Notes: generated by a model not told the origin, from the letters alone. Positions 27,002 through 36,947 are shown, counted from the first letter of the stretch. The stretch: DNA of 64,000 nt from Anaerobiospirillum sp. NML120449 (GCF_023051105.1 NZ_JALKIL010000013.1:1-64000); one strand, 5' to 3'. Program-made: numbers and translations.

Positions 27002-30000
27002 TTAGAAGCCCTGGAAGACAAAGCTTAAGTGGCAGTCGCGGTTTGGAACCAGGAACTGCTCGAGCACTGGAGCGCCCCAGCTGTCGTCACCGCCTACGCC
27101 CATCATCTCGGAGTTGATCTTGAGGATAGTGCGCTCGTAGTCAGGCAGCTCAAATGGATGCTGGGCCTCCTCAATCTGGTATGGAGTCCATGGCAGAGCT
27201 GAGAAGTTGAAAGGACGCTCAATGCTGGTCACAATCAGACCGTGATCACTCTTGGAGTCACGAACGATGAAGTAGCGGGTATCGCAGTGTGTGCCGCTCT
27301 CCTGAGGACGCAGATAGACCTCAAACTCGTCGATAACCTCATTGGTGTAGTAGCCAAGCTTGTAGCCGTTCTTGCGGTCAAAGTAATTGGCGGTTGGGCC
27401 GCGACCGTAGAACTCAAGCTGGCTGAAGCTGGACTTGACTGGCATGAGCATGCCAAATTCAGGAATCTCTGGCAGACCCTCGGCCTTTTTGTAGTCAAGA
27501 TCAACACGAATCTGACCTGTTGGGTAGACTGAGTAGATCAGGTCAACAAAGGCCTCAACTGGCAGAGTAGCCAGCTGCATCCTGAATTTTACCTGTACGC
27601 ACTCCCTGAGGCTTTCGGCCTTGTGCTCAACGCAACGGGCAAACTGACCTGCTGAACGCCATACGGCATTGCGAAAAGGCATCTTGTTGCCTCGGTCATT
27701 GTCAGTAGGAGCACGCCAGAAGTTTGGCTTAGGCATGCCGCTTAAGTACTCAATGCCATTTACCTGGTAGCTGACCAGACCGCCGGCAGCTACTGAGAAC
27801 AGGACACGGAAGTTTTCGCCTACTACGCCGTAGTTAAAGCCGGTTGAGAGCAGCTCAAGACCATGCTCCTTTTCAGGCAGGGTTACATACTTCTCAGGAG
27901 AGTGAATAACAGACTGACCAAAGGCTACCTTGTGACCGCTTGGGCCCCATGCAGTCTGGCTCTTCAGGCACAGACAGGCACGCATCACATACTCGGCGGA
28001 AGGATCAAAGCTGTCACCACTCAGCACGTCCTCGAAGGCGTCAATGTGCAGCTCAGTCTCAACAGTCTCACCTGGCTCTACAGAAACAATGTCATCAAAG
28101 GTCTGGATACTGGTACCATTGAGCAGCAGCTCTATGTGGAGTACGTACTCATCAGCATTGGTAAACAGAGAGTGATTGGTGATGGTGATGCTGTTGCGTG
28201 ATGGTTTGATGTCGAAATTCTGATAGTTGAATTTGACCTCATTTATCTTGGAGGTAGGAGATCCGTCAGCATAGACAATACCGTTACCGGAGAAGTTGTA
28301 CTCGGTTGGGAAATCGTCAAAGTCGCCGCCATAGGCATAGTACTCAACACCGTCCTGATTGCATACGAGGAAAGCCTGATCCTTGTAATCCCAGATAAAA
28401 CCGCCCTGATAACGTGGCTCAGTGCGGGCCAGATCGGTGTAAAGCTTCATGCCGCCGCAGGACTGACCCATGGCATGGGTGTACTCACACATGATAAAAG
28501 GCTTCTCAGGGTTCTCGCTCAGGAACTTCTTGATGCCGGCAACAGTGGTGTACATCTGGCTTTCCATGTCGGAAGTACCGTTGAAACGGCGGTCATGGAA
28601 AATGCCCTCATAGTGGACCAGACGGGATGGATCACGCTCACGGAAGAAATTGGACAGATCAAAGAGAGTCTGACCGCCAAAGGATTCATTACCGCATGAC
28701 CAGATCAGCACGCAAGGATGGTTCTTGTCACGCTCGAGCATGGCGCGGCCACGGGCGATAACGGCATCGTGCCACTCAGGGTGGCCATCAGGCAGAGTGT
28801 ACTGAGTATGGGTAGCCTTGCCCTGAATCTGCCAGGTACCATGAGTCTCAAGATTGGTCTCATCAATAACGTACAGACCCAGCTCATCACAGAAATTATA
28901 GAAGATGCTGGAGTTTGGATAGTGAGAGGTACGTACGGCATTGATATTGTTGCGCTTCATGGTCAGCAGATCTTCGTAGATCTCTTCTGCAGGTACGGTA
29001 CGGCCGCCTACAGGACTGAACTCATGACGGTTAACGCCATTGAACACAATGCGCTTGCCGTTGATGTGCATGATGCCGTTCTTCATCTCAAAACGGCGGA
29101 AACCAATTCTCAGCTGGCAGGCCTCGAGTGCAGACTCATCAACTTTGAGCATCTGGTCGATATCGTCTTTGACGTCCTGACCTTCGCTGACATAGTTTAT
29201 GGACTGGGCAGTCTCAGTGGTTACTACCTGGCACAGCAGGGAATACAGATTTGGATGCTCGGCAGACCATGGCTTGATATCAAGGCCGCTGATATCGAGG
29301 CTGAAATCAAATTCATTGCCCTTGCTCTCATCAGAGCTGAACCAGCGGGTAGCACGCTTGCCATGCTCGTCAACCAGATGAATCTGTACGGCGCCAGGAG
29401 CGCTCAGACGTACGGTACCGTTTAACAGTGGACGGGTGCAGCTTTCATCAAGAGTGGCCCTTACGAATATATCCTCAAGGTGAACAGCTGGCTTTGAGTA
29501 CAGGTAGACACCACGGAAGATGCCGGACAGACGCCAGAAATCCTGATCTTCAAGGTGAGATCCTGAGCTGTATCTGAAGACACGTACTGCAAGACGGTTC
29601 TGACCACGGCGTACGTAAGGGGTGAGGTCGAAATCTGACGGGGTAAAGGAGCCGGTGGCATAGCCTACATAGTGGCCGTTGAGGTAAACGGCATAGGCTG
29701 AGTCAACGCCCTCAAAGCAGATAAAGCAGTTTTCCCAGTTCCACTTGCTCTCAAAGAAAGTAACGTATGAGCCTACAGCGTTAAAGCGGGTTGGGATTTC
29801 ACCTGGCAGTACTTTCTCACGGCCATCCCATGGATAGCAGACATTGGTGTAGTGAGGCTTGCCGTAGCCCTGAGTCTCAAAATGGCCTGGGACACGGATG
29901 GAGCTCCAGCCGGACACGTCAAAATCGTCATTTTCAAAGCCCGCAGCCATCTGACCGAAGTTCTTTGCGTAATGGAAGAACCAGTTGCCGTTGAGACTGT

Positions 30001-30133
30001 GACGCAGCGAGTTCTCAGTGCCGTCCAGCAGCTCACGGTAATTGCTGAAACACTCATGATCTGAATGAGGAGCAAGACGGTTCTGCTCATAAATTTGAGG
30101 ATTCTTAACTATGCCAAGATCAAAATCAGCCAT
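27002..30133 (-). CDS. lacZ: Beta-galactosidase, glycoside hydrolase family 2 (LacZ type)
   Basis: 1,043 residues, the LacZ length (E. coli about 1,023), cytosolic with no signal peptide. It hydrolyses lactose and other beta-galactosides. Visible landmarks are the jelly-roll sugar-binding domain (VPGHFETQGYGKPHYTNV, 81-98), FNGVNRHEF (364-372), the acid/base Glu483 in IWSCGNESFGG, the nucleophile Glu550 in IMCEYTHAMG, and the C-terminal small-chain domain ending FQGF. The ATG at 30133 has an AAGGAG site nine bases upstream. No lacY-type permease or LacI-type regulator is adjacent. The galactose-binding protein at 44-45 kb may relate metabolically but is not linked. Confidence 0.97.
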   Translation of the reverse strand: MADFDLGIVKNPQIYEQNRLAPHSDHECFSNYRELLDGTENSLRHSLNGNWFFHYAKNFGQMAAGFENDDFDVSGWSSIRVPGHFETQGYGKPHYTNVCYPWDGREKVLPGEIPTRFNAVGSYVTFFESKWNWENCFICFEGVDSAYAVYLNGHYVGYATGSFTPSDFDLTPYVRRGQNRLAVRVFRYSSGSHLEDQDFWRLSGIFRGVYLYSKPAVHLEDIFVRATLDESCTRPLLNGTVRLSAPGAVQIHLVDEHGKRATRWFSSDESKGNEFDFSLDISGLDIKPWSAEHPNLYSLLCQVVTTETAQSINYVSEGQDVKDDIDQMLKVDESALEACQLRIGFRRFEMKNGIMHINGKRIVFNGVNRHEFSPVGGRTVPAEEIYEDLLTMKRNNINAVRTSHYPNSSIFYNFCDELGLYVIDETNLETHGTWQIQGKATHTQYTLPDGHPEWHDAVIARGRAMLERDKNHPCVLIWSCGNESFGGQTLFDLSNFFRERDPSRLVHYEGIFHDRRFNGTSDMESQMYTTVAGIKKFLSENPEKPFIMCEYTHAMGQSCGGMKLYTDLARTEPRYQGGFIWDYKDQAFLVCNQDGVEYYAYGGDFDDFPTEYNFSGNGIVYADGSPTSKINEVKFNYQNFDIKPSRNSITITNHSLFTNADEYVLHIELLLNGTSIQTFDDIVSVEPGETVETELHIDAFEDVLSGDSFDPSAEYVMRACLCLKSQTAWGPSGHKVAFGQSVIHSPEKYVTLPEKEHGLELLSTGFNYGVVGENFRVLFSVAAGGLVSYQVNGIEYLSGMPKPNFWRAPTDNDRGNKMPFRNAVWRSAGQFARCVEHKAESLRECVQVKFRMQLATLPVEAFVDLIYSVYPTGQIRVDLDYKKAEGLPEIPEFGMLMPVKSSFSQLEFYGRGPTANYFDRKNGYKLGYYTNEVIDEFEVYLRPQESGTHCDTRYFIVRDSKSDHGLIVTSIERPFNFSALPWTPYQIEEAQHPFELPDYERTILKINSEMMGVGGDDSWGAPVLEQFLVPNRDCHLSFVFQGF

Positions 30134-31339
30134 TGTGGAGACTCCTTAGAATAAAGAAATGATCAACCAAACACACAAGCTGTGTCACAGTCATATGAGG
30201 CCACCACAAAGCCCCTCTCTGCTCTGCACTGAGCTTCTCAATGAGCTCAGCACCTGGCTCCGACTGTCTCAGAGCGCTCCTGAAACCACAGGGCGGCAGC
30301 GCCGGCCCCTGTCGGGAGCCCATCCGTTTTTCGTCCGGAGATACTTCCCCTGTCGGGCAAAGAGTTCATATGCCTGATAACTGCCTCTGTCCTTTGCTGA
30401 CAGATGCAGCCAAATACAGCTGATAAAGCGCAGGCAACACGGTAAAGACCTCAGTCACTGACAGAGTCTGAACCTGCAGCTATGCTCGCTCAAAGCAGCA
30501 GGCAGCCGGACTCAACCAGGTCATACCTTCACCATTAAGTGTGCTTACTGTGCTGTATTGCTGCCGGAAAATTCACCTTACTGTTCCCTGTCATGTGCCT
30601 CATGCTGTGTTCATGCGGCTGACTGCGGCTCCTCCACCGTCAGTACCATGCAGTATATGTCCTGTTTTTCACCTGACATGAACAGGATTCTCACTTCCCG
30701 GACAAGGGATAATGTTAGCAAAAAACAGCGTGCCTTTTTCCCTTTGTTGGAACTATTTGCGCAATTTATTTCCACTCTCACAAAAAACCTGTGTCTTAAC
30801 TCCAACCCCCTCGTCCCATACATACATTCCCCATAAAAAAGCCAGTTAAACCCGGATCAGGCTGGCCCGGACCACCTTATTTTCCCCTCCAGTAAAGCCA
30901 TGAAATGCCGCACAAATTACAGGCTCCATACCAGCGTGCCCCAGCCCCAACGACCAAAGGCATGTCGCCCCCTGCCGACAGACATGCCGACCACGAGACA
31001 GACAGAAATGGCACCCCTGTCGACAGACATGCATGCCGCTCATGCCTGCAGGCATGCCGCCCCCGTCAGCCGTGCACTTTGTGCCGGCACAGCACAAATG
31101 ACACATCTTTTAGCGTGGACTCCCCTGACAAAAAAGCAAAGGCAGCCTCTGATGCGTTCAGATAGCTGCCTTTGCATTAGACAAATTACCGCATGTTATG
31201 CCACGTCATAAAGGCTGGCAGCTGCATGCTGTCATGCTGCAGCTGCCCGGGACGTTACCAGGGTGCAAGGACCTCTGTCATGGCACAGCGCAAGACAGGG
31301 TTGTGCCATGGGCAGAGCCTGTGCAGGTCACTATGGGGC
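30134..31339. other. 1.2-kb spacer upstream of lacZ
   Basis: It contains the terminator at 31131-31175 and a moderately AT-rich stretch at 30700-30840. The lacZ promoter is presumably just upstream of 30133, but no convincing -10/-35 pair or operator palindrome was found. No gene is supported. Confidence 0.4.
31131..31175 (-). terminator. Strong terminator of the DUF3298-like gene
   Basis: On the minus strand GCAAAGGCAGC (31175-31165) pairs with GCTGCCTTTGC (31146-31136), followed by six T. It lies ~165 bases after the stop at 31340. Confidence 0.8.
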
Positions 31340-32767
31340 TTACTTTTCTTTAACTTTGACCACGGCGCGTTTCTGTCCCCTCATGGCTTCATCATCGTAT
31401 ACGTCGCTGGCAATCTGATCGGCTGCCCCTTCGGCCTGACGACGGGAGTTGATGGCGTTGATCTTCTCAAGATTGCTGTTTTCATCAAGACTGATGACCC
31501 CTGCAAGAGCTGAGTTGGCCAGAGCCTTTTTCTCCTCCTCGGTCACAGGTATGTTCTTGCCTGACCACCAGCGGCTGTCCGGGCGGGCAGTTTTAAGACG
31601 ATTAAGTCCGACCAGCATGCTTTCGGCAATCTTGCTGTCAGGCTTTACCAGGCCTGGAGCAAAGAAAAAGCGCAGGCCACGCGGGGTAATGATGAAATTG
31701 GACGGACTTAGCTCTGTTGCTGATATAACCACAGGCAACAGCGGAGAGTTGTACTTGCGGTAATGGGCCTCGATGGCGCGTGCACAGAGCATGGCGGCCA
31801 GCTGGTGGTTTTCAAAAAGCTCGTTAAAACGGATAACACGACCAGTGGCTGTTTCAAAGTTGATAGTCTCGACCAGCAGCTGCTCCTTTCCACCGGCAAT
31901 GCGCTGACGGAAGATACTGAACATGGTCATTAACTTGTTGTCAGGATGAGTGTAAACACTCATCTGAATGTGCTGCACTGACTTCTGGCGGTTAAGACTG
32001 TTTTTGAAATTGTCCTTGTTAAAAGGATCACTTTCATCGTAGTCAATGCTGATATTGCTCACCATTTCGCGCTCAAAACGGCGGGCATAGTAGTTGACCA
32101 GACGGGTACAGGTGCTCTTGAGGGTATCCTCTTCACACTTGGCTGGCACCTTGATGTAACTGATGCTGAAGGAACGCTCAAGCACCAGTTCTTTGCCGCC
32201 ACCTATGTCACTTGCTTTGGCAGCTCCGCTGTCGAGCACGTGACTTACATTGTCTGAATCGCGGCTGCTGGTTGCATTGTCCTTGCGGTCAGCGGTAGCT
32301 GTTGCCTTGCTGGCGGCCTCACGGTCGGCCTTGCGGCGGGCATCATGCTTACTGGCTGCTGCAGCTGAGCGATCATAGGCGCCCTTTAAACTTGCAGATG
32401 CCTCATCTGCGGTCACCGCACGTGATGCGATAACAGCTCCTGCCGAAGCGGCGCCAGTTCCAGCAGCTCTGCCGTTTGCGCTGCCCCTGGTGCCGCCCGT
32501 GTCACCGGCACTGCTGGTATTTTCAGAGAGCAGCTGCTCCTCAAGAGCCTCAATGGCACGGTCAGCCTCTACCTTGCTCAGACTGTTGGCGTCGGCCAGC
32601 GCCTCGGCGTCGTTTTTACTGGCAGCTGAAATGGATTCATTATGTGATGAGGAAGTTGCTGTACCGTCTGAGGCATGGGCGGCCATCAGGCATGAAGCGA
32701 CGGCAACAGCGCCCGCGCCTGTCAGTGTCAGGAGCTTTCTCCATATCACATCAATGTCATTGATCAT
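31340..32767 (-). CDS. Exported protein with DUF3298/RsiV-like domain
   Basis: 475 residues from the ATG at 32767, chosen for its GAGG site and because it begins a signal peptide (KLLTLTGAGAVAVASCL, likely cleavage after AHA). Residues ~35-195 are Ser/Ala/Asp-rich linker. The C-terminal ~270 residues (FSISYIKVPAKCE, TFNFE-like ETINFETATGRVIRFNELFE, then LSPSNFIITPRGLRFFFAPGLV) follow the DUF3298/RsiV pattern, in which a periplasmic domain is preceded by a DUF4163-like part. In Bacillus RsiV this domain binds lysozyme. Here it is free in the periplasm without a sigma factor nearby, so its role is unknown. Confidence 0.65.
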   Translation of the reverse strand: MINDIDVIWRKLLTLTGAGAVAVASCLMAAHASDGTATSSSHNESISAASKNDAEALADANSLSKVEADRAIEALEEQLLSENTSSAGDTGGTRGSANGRAAGTGAASAGAVIASRAVTADEASASLKGAYDRSAAAASKHDARRKADREAASKATATADRKDNATSSRDSDNVSHVLDSGAAKASDIGGGKELVLERSFSISYIKVPAKCEEDTLKSTCTRLVNYYARRFEREMVSNISIDYDESDPFNKDNFKNSLNRQKSVQHIQMSVYTHPDNKLMTMFSIFRQRIAGGKEQLLVETINFETATGRVIRFNELFENHQLAAMLCARAIEAHYRKYNSPLLPVVISATELSPSNFIITPRGLRFFFAPGLVKPDSKIAESMLVGLNRLKTARPDSRWWSGKNIPVTEEEKKALANSALAGVISLDENSNLEKINAINSRRQAEGAADQIASDVYDDEAMRGQKRAVVKVKEK

Positions 32768-33068
32768 GGCAACCTCATCGATAAAAAAAACAATAATACT
32801 GAGCGTCACCTGGCGGCGCTGCCGCCGGGAATTGATCTGCTCATAAGCCCTATTTTATCAGCATCAGCTCCATCATGACCGCATCTGTTCAACACCTGGC
32901 CACCAGGGCATCATGGAAGTACACTCCCGACCCTGCACTGTCCCGCAAGGAGCGTCCATGCGGGGGCATACCGGGGCATGCCACGCCTGGACAGGGCATG
33001 CCATGCATGGACAGGACATGCCTGGGCTGACCAGGGCTTTGCTGTAACAGCAGCAGGCTGGGGCCTTG
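32768..33068. other. Spacer, 300 bases
   Basis: GC-rich with GGACAGGGCATGCC-type short repeats at 32965-33025. No gene or clear terminator was seen. Confidence 0.4.
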
Positions 33069-33785
33069 CTAAATGCCCAGCACAGGCAGCAGGGCCTGAT
33101 CGTAGCTTTCTTTCAGACGCTCGAATTTGATGGTATTGGCAGCAGAGGTTGAGGGCAGAGCAATATGGGTAAAGGGCAGTTCAATGCCCTGAAGACGGGG
33201 ATCTTTAAGCGTATGGCGCTCAAAAAGACGGGCTGACAGACCGCCATTGGTGATAACGGTTGTTATTGAGGGGTAATGGCTGATAAGGCCAATGATGTCG
33301 GCACAGACGGGATTTTTGATATTGGAATCAAGCGAGCCCACTCTCTGACAGCTGGCGATTACGTCCCACATGGCAATGCCCAGATGCTCAAGGGCCGCCT
33401 TGCGCTGTTCAACAGTAGCAAGCGGCTGGGCATCCTCAGAGGCAATACCAAGTGAGCGCGCATAATACAGGGCAATCAGCCTGAACATGCGGTTTTGCGC
33501 ATTGGCATAGTAAAAGCCCTGCTCCAGGCTTTTGACCGAGGGCATGGAGCCCAGGATCAGCACGCGCGCATTGTCGGGAACAAAGGGCTCAAAGCCATAA
33601 ATGCGCTCACCACCGGCCCCGGCCTCAGCCACACCGGTTGCCGCTGGTGCAGCTGCGTCAGCCACAGCTGCAGATGACCCCCTGGAAGATGCAGCTCTGG
33701 TACGGGCAGCTGAGGCAGTCCTCTTTTTGCTGCCCGCGCCAGCCTTTGCCAGAGTGGTCTGAGATGAGCTTTTTGATGTGGTCAT
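33069..33785 (-). CDS. DNA-deoxyinosine glycosylase (uracil-DNA glycosylase superfamily)
   Basis: 238 residues. Residues 1-60 are a Ser/Ala/Thr/Arg-rich extension, unusual for the family. The catalytic domain has the GSMPS water-activating motif (79-83), YYANAQNRMF (92-101), WDVIASC (140-146), the ITNGG strand (178-182) and PSTSAAN (211-217), matching the hypoxanthine/deoxyinosine-DNA glycosylase branch (UDG family 6). It would excise deaminated adenine from DNA. Three 26-bp repeats end 15 bases before the ATG, i.e. in its promoter/leader. Confidence 0.85.
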   Translation of the reverse strand: MTTSKSSSQTTLAKAGAGSKKRTASAARTRAASSRGSSAAVADAAAPAATGVAEAGAGGERIYGFEPFVPDNARVLILGSMPSVKSLEQGFYYANAQNRMFRLIALYYARSLGIASEDAQPLATVEQRKAALEHLGIAMWDVIASCQRVGSLDSNIKNPVCADIIGLISHYPSITTVITNGGLSARLFERHTLKDPRLQGIELPFTHIALPSTSAANTIKFERLKESYDQALLPVLGI

Positions 33786-33800
33786 AAGAGCTCCGTGCCG

Positions 33801-33878
33801 AAAGCCATGCGCTGCCCCCGGGGATTAAAGCCATGCGCTGCCCCCGGGGATTAAAGCCATGCGCTGCCCCCGGGGATG
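33801..33878. repeat. Three perfect 26-bp tandem repeats
   Basis: The unit AAAGCCATGCGCTGCCCCCG + GGGATT lies at 33801-33826, 33827-33852 and 33853-33878. The three copies are nearly identical, differing only in the last bases (GGGATG in the third). Each carries a CCCCCGGGG palindrome. They sit directly upstream of the glycosylase start. Confidence 0.9.
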
Positions 33879-33938
33879 AAAGCCAGAGGCAGGAATGCCC
33901 AGGGGGCAGCCATTGTGGGCAGGCCTGGCCGATAATGG

Positions 33939-34430
33939 TTAACGGAAGACCGCGCCGTCAACGCGGGTAATTTCGTGGCCGCTGCCGGTTACGATTTGCT
34001 CGAGGTCATGGCGGCTGATATCTACGGAAAAATGGTTATCCAGCGGATGACAGTTAACCAGAGCAAAGTCATCGAGCTCTACAGGCTGGATGTATCTTAC
34101 CTTGCAGCCTGGGTCATTTAGCAGACAGAAAGGACTTACGTGACCTGCAGGAATGCCCATGAAGGCAAGATCGCTTGCTGAGGCAAAGCTGAAACGTGGT
34201 ACCCCCAGAGCATTGGACAGTCCCTTGAGATTGGCTCTGAAATCCAGAGGCAGAGTGAACAGATAGAGCTCTCTGGTCTTATTGGTCAGCACCAGATTCT
34301 TCAAAATGGTGCCCTTCATGTCCGGCAGCTCAATATCAATATCGCCATGAGACAGGGCCTCATGGGCATAGAGCTGATAGTTGATCTGATAAGAGTTAAG
34401 TAATGGCAGCAGAGTATCCTTGATGTACAT
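33939..34430 (-). CDS. YbaK/ProX-type aminoacyl-tRNA deacylase (PrdX-like)
   Basis: 163 residues, the length of free-standing trans-editing proteins. It removes wrongly attached amino acids (for example Ala from tRNA-Pro) in the cytosol. Visible family elements are KNLVLTNKTRELYLFTLP (a KNLFLkd-type strand), LGVPRFSFAS followed by GIPAGHVSPF, a PGCKVRYI-type stretch and NCHPLDNHFSVDIS. The ATG at 34430 follows an AGGAAAGG site. The subtype is inferred; other YbaK members cannot be excluded. Confidence 0.85.
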   Translation of the reverse strand: MYIKDTLLPLLNSYQINYQLYAHEALSHGDIDIELPDMKGTILKNLVLTNKTRELYLFTLPLDFRANLKGLSNALGVPRFSFASASDLAFMGIPAGHVSPFCLLNDPGCKVRYIQPVELDDFALVNCHPLDNHFSVDISRHDLEQIVTGSGHEITRVDGAVFR

Positions 34431-34714
34431 GAGCCTTTCCTGATTAATGAGCCATGATATTGCCTGCTCTCAGAGCCTGACTATTGTGCCTTAAAGCTGC
34501 CCCTTTCCCAAGTATGTAAGCAAAAAGACCGTAGCTGAGCACCACATCGGATGGCAATGCCCGGCATACGGTCTTTGAAAGTACCACGTCCTGGCTCACT
34601 GGCCACTGGCCGCAGGCCAGCTTGCAGACATGCCGGCGGCTGCCTGCGGTACTGCGCCTGACGCAGATGCCACTGCCACAGCGGCTGCTGCAGCGGCAGC
34701 TGCGCACACGGCGG
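34431..34714. other. Short spacer with terminator
   Basis: It contains the terminator hairpin at 34520-34576 and GC-rich sequence with GCGGC/GCTGC repeats. No gene was seen. Confidence 0.4.
34520..34576 (-). terminator. Terminator of the membrane-protein gene
   Basis: On the minus strand AAAGACCGTA (34576-34567) pairs with TACGGTCTTT (34533-34524), followed by TTGCTT. The loop of ~33 bases is long. Confidence 0.55.
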
Positions 34715-35887
34715 TCAGATGCGGGAGAAGCGGTGCTGGAAGTTGAGGGCTATGGCGTGCAGAGACATGAGGATCACCAGCATCAGGCTGACGGTAAAGG
34801 CCTGGACGGCATACAGCCTGAGAAAGATAAAGAGCAGACTCGGGTCAAAGTAATCCCTGCCCAGCACCATGGCATCAATGGCTGAAATGCGCAGATGAGC
34901 ATAGTAGCGTTCAATGACAATAAAGGCTGAGTAGAAAATGGCCGACAGTACGGCTATGCCCGGCAGATTTCTGATGATTACGGACATGGTCAGTGAAAAC
35001 ATGGAGCCGGAGAGCAGATCCTGACTGTCACTGTTTACATTAAAGGAAATGCTCTGAGAGCCTTCTGAACTGCTGTCATTGAGTTTGATTACCAGCAGAT
35101 CTTTCACTGCACGCACAGCCACCAGAGTAAAGCTCACCAGCATGGCGGTAAAAATGATAATGCCGGCAATGGTTACGATATTGATAACTGTATCTGAGTA
35201 AGCAAGCTGCTCAGGGGTAGCAATCTGCAGTACCTTGTTCTTGCTGGCCAGGGCTGTATAGCGGTTCATGGCCTCAGAAATTGACCAGCCTGCCCAGATA
35301 AAGGCTCCTGAGAGCACTGTGTAGTAGGCAGTGAGAATGAGCGAGAGCATGAGCATGTGGTTTTTGATAAAGGCCGAAAGATTAAAGCGGGCCAGAGCGC
35401 TGCTGACCAGCTCATGCTGATGCTCACGGCTCAGTCTCTCCTGCTCGATTTCAGCATCAATCTGGGCCTGACGATCGCCTGCCTTTTTGACCTCAGCCTC
35501 ACCAATACCCTCAATAGGACCAAGCTCAGTCTTTTTGTCATCCTTAATCTGACGGCCGGCTTCAGCTGCCGCCTGAGCCGCACCAGCTAATTCACGGGCG
35601 GCGCTGTCTGTTACAGCAGCAGCCTGAGCCTCGGCGGCCGCCATGGCTCTGAGCCTTTCTTCAAAAGCGGCATGGGCTCCCCAGCGCTCACGGTAACGGC
35701 GTGATATGACGGTGAGCATATACAGAGGCAGGATCACAGGAAAAAGCACTGTCAGCGGCGCACCGACCACACAGGCCAGAGGAAAGAGAGACCACCATGG
35801 CAAAGCCTGAGAGTAACCGGACATGCCGCTTACCAGAGCCGCAAGCGGTCCACCTATTCCAATATTGACTGGTTTTACTGTAATCAT
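34715..35887 (-). CDS. Multi-pass membrane protein with coiled-coil insert, unknown
   Basis: 390 residues. A membrane hairpin at ~30-62 is followed by a charged, Ala/Glu-rich cytosolic segment (~65-170, likely coiled coil: FEERLRAMAAAEAQAAA, AQIDAEIEQERLSREHQHE). Then come four or five membrane helices at ~177-205, 238-262, 305-330 and 355-380. The C-terminus is short and basic. The ATG at 35887 has an AAAGG-type site. No family was recognised. It is probably an inner-membrane protein with a cytosolic helical domain. Confidence 0.7.
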   Translation of the reverse strand: MITVKPVNIGIGGPLAALVSGMSGYSQALPWWSLFPLACVVGAPLTVLFPVILPLYMLTVISRRYRERWGAHAAFEERLRAMAAAEAQAAAVTDSAARELAGAAQAAAEAGRQIKDDKKTELGPIEGIGEAEVKKAGDRQAQIDAEIEQERLSREHQHELVSSALARFNLSAFIKNHMLMLSLILTAYYTVLSGAFIWAGWSISEAMNRYTALASKNKVLQIATPEQLAYSDTVINIVTIAGIIIFTAMLVSFTLVAVRAVKDLLVIKLNDSSSEGSQSISFNVNSDSQDLLSGSMFSLTMSVIIRNLPGIAVLSAIFYSAFIVIERYYAHLRISAIDAMVLGRDYFDPSLLFIFLRLYAVQAFTVSLMLVILMSLHAIALNFQHRFSRI

Positions 35888-36362
35888 AGCCCTTTGCCTT
35901 TAATCAACCTCAATTGCCCGCCCCCCGCAAGCACGCCATGGGTCCGGCGACACAGCGCCTTTGCGCAACCAGGCCCCACACGGCACGCCATGGCGGTAGC
36001 TGCCAGGCGCCTTTGCGCAGCAAGGCTCTGCCAGGTACGGTGCCAACTCTTGCTCACCTGCATTGTGCAAGCCTGCCTTGCGCGGTACTGCCTTGCACGG
36101 TACTGACTTGCCGGCCCTGCTGCATAGCCAGAAGCTGCAACCTTCAGCCTGGAACATATAAATTATCATGCATCATAAGCCACGATGCCTGGATGCTGCC
36201 TGGAAAGCCGTCCCTGCCACCTGCCATGCACCTTATCTCAGGTGCCGGCACATAAACTTGCCAGAGCCTGTCAGCCGCCTGAAAAGAGGCCCCTGGACCT
36301 GCCATGCACCTTATCTCAGGTGCCGCCACAGCAGGTAATGCAACTCAGCTGCTGCTCAGACG

Positions 36363-36392
36363 CATGAGCATGAGCATGAGCATGAGCATGAG
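36363..36392. repeat. (CATGAG)5 hexanucleotide microsatellite
   Basis: Five perfect CATGAG units. Hexamer repeats vary in number by slippage but keep the frame. Here the repeat is non-coding, ~480 bases upstream of the membrane-protein gene. Confidence 0.85.
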
Positions 36393-36434
36393 AATGATGC
36401 TAATACTCTGCCCCTCTTATTGATGGGACAGTGA

Positions 36435-36474
36435 ATTATAGCGCAATCTGTAACATACATACAGTATGTATGTT
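36435..36474 (-). promoter_or_regulatory. AcrR/TetR-like operator palindrome next to a -10 box
   Basis: AACATACATAC (36452-36462), one central A, and GTATGTATGTT (36464-36474) form a perfect 23-bp palindrome resembling the TACATACAT half-sites bound by AcrR-family TetR repressors. On the minus strand a TATAAT lies 11 bases beyond it (36440-36435), so the palindrome covers the -35 zone. The first minus-strand gene downstream is the membrane protein at 34715-35887, ~550 bases away. Confidence 0.55.
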
Positions 36475-36549
36475 TGAACAATTATCTAATTGAGGACCAG
36501 GTGCTCTTCGGGCGGTACTGGGACTTTTGCAGTGGAACTGAGAAATGGG

Positions 36550-36762
36550 CCAGGTGCTGATGTGACCATGGATCGGCATGATCGGCTGCAGGGAGGAGTT
36601 GGCCGGGTGCTGATGTGACCATGGATCGGCGTGATCGGCTGCAGGGAGGAATTGGCCGGGGGCTGATGTGACCTGGGGGCGGCGTGGTCGGCTGCAGGGA
36701 GGAATTGGCCGGGGGCTGATATGACCTGGGGGCGGCGTGGTCGGCTGCAGGGAGGATTGACG
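36550..36762. repeat. Four 53-bp tandem repeats
   Basis: The motif GCTGATGTGACC recurs at 36556, 36609, 36662 and 36715 (GCTGATATGACC in the last), each with GATCGGCTGCAGGGAGG-like sequence. The last two units share a GGGGGCGGCGTGGTCGG version, so the array grew by local duplication. Confidence 0.85.
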
Positions 36763-36922
36763 GACCAGGGATGTCGCTATGGAACTGAACAATGGGACTG
36801 GTACTGGCGTGGTATGGTGCTGGAGTTGCCGTGGACTCAGGGGTGCGGGACGGAATTTTGTTGTGAATGGGCTGAGGCTGGCCATGACCTGGCTTTAAGG
36901 CCAGGTCCTGATTCTGGCATAA

Positions 36923-36947
36923 CAGGCTCACAGCTATGGTGAGCCTG
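36923..36947 (-). terminator. Possible terminator hairpin after the GNAT gene
   Basis: CAGGCTCAC and GTGAGCCTG form a 9-bp perfect stem with a 7-base loop, 10 bases past the stop. The T-run is poor. Confidence 0.3.
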
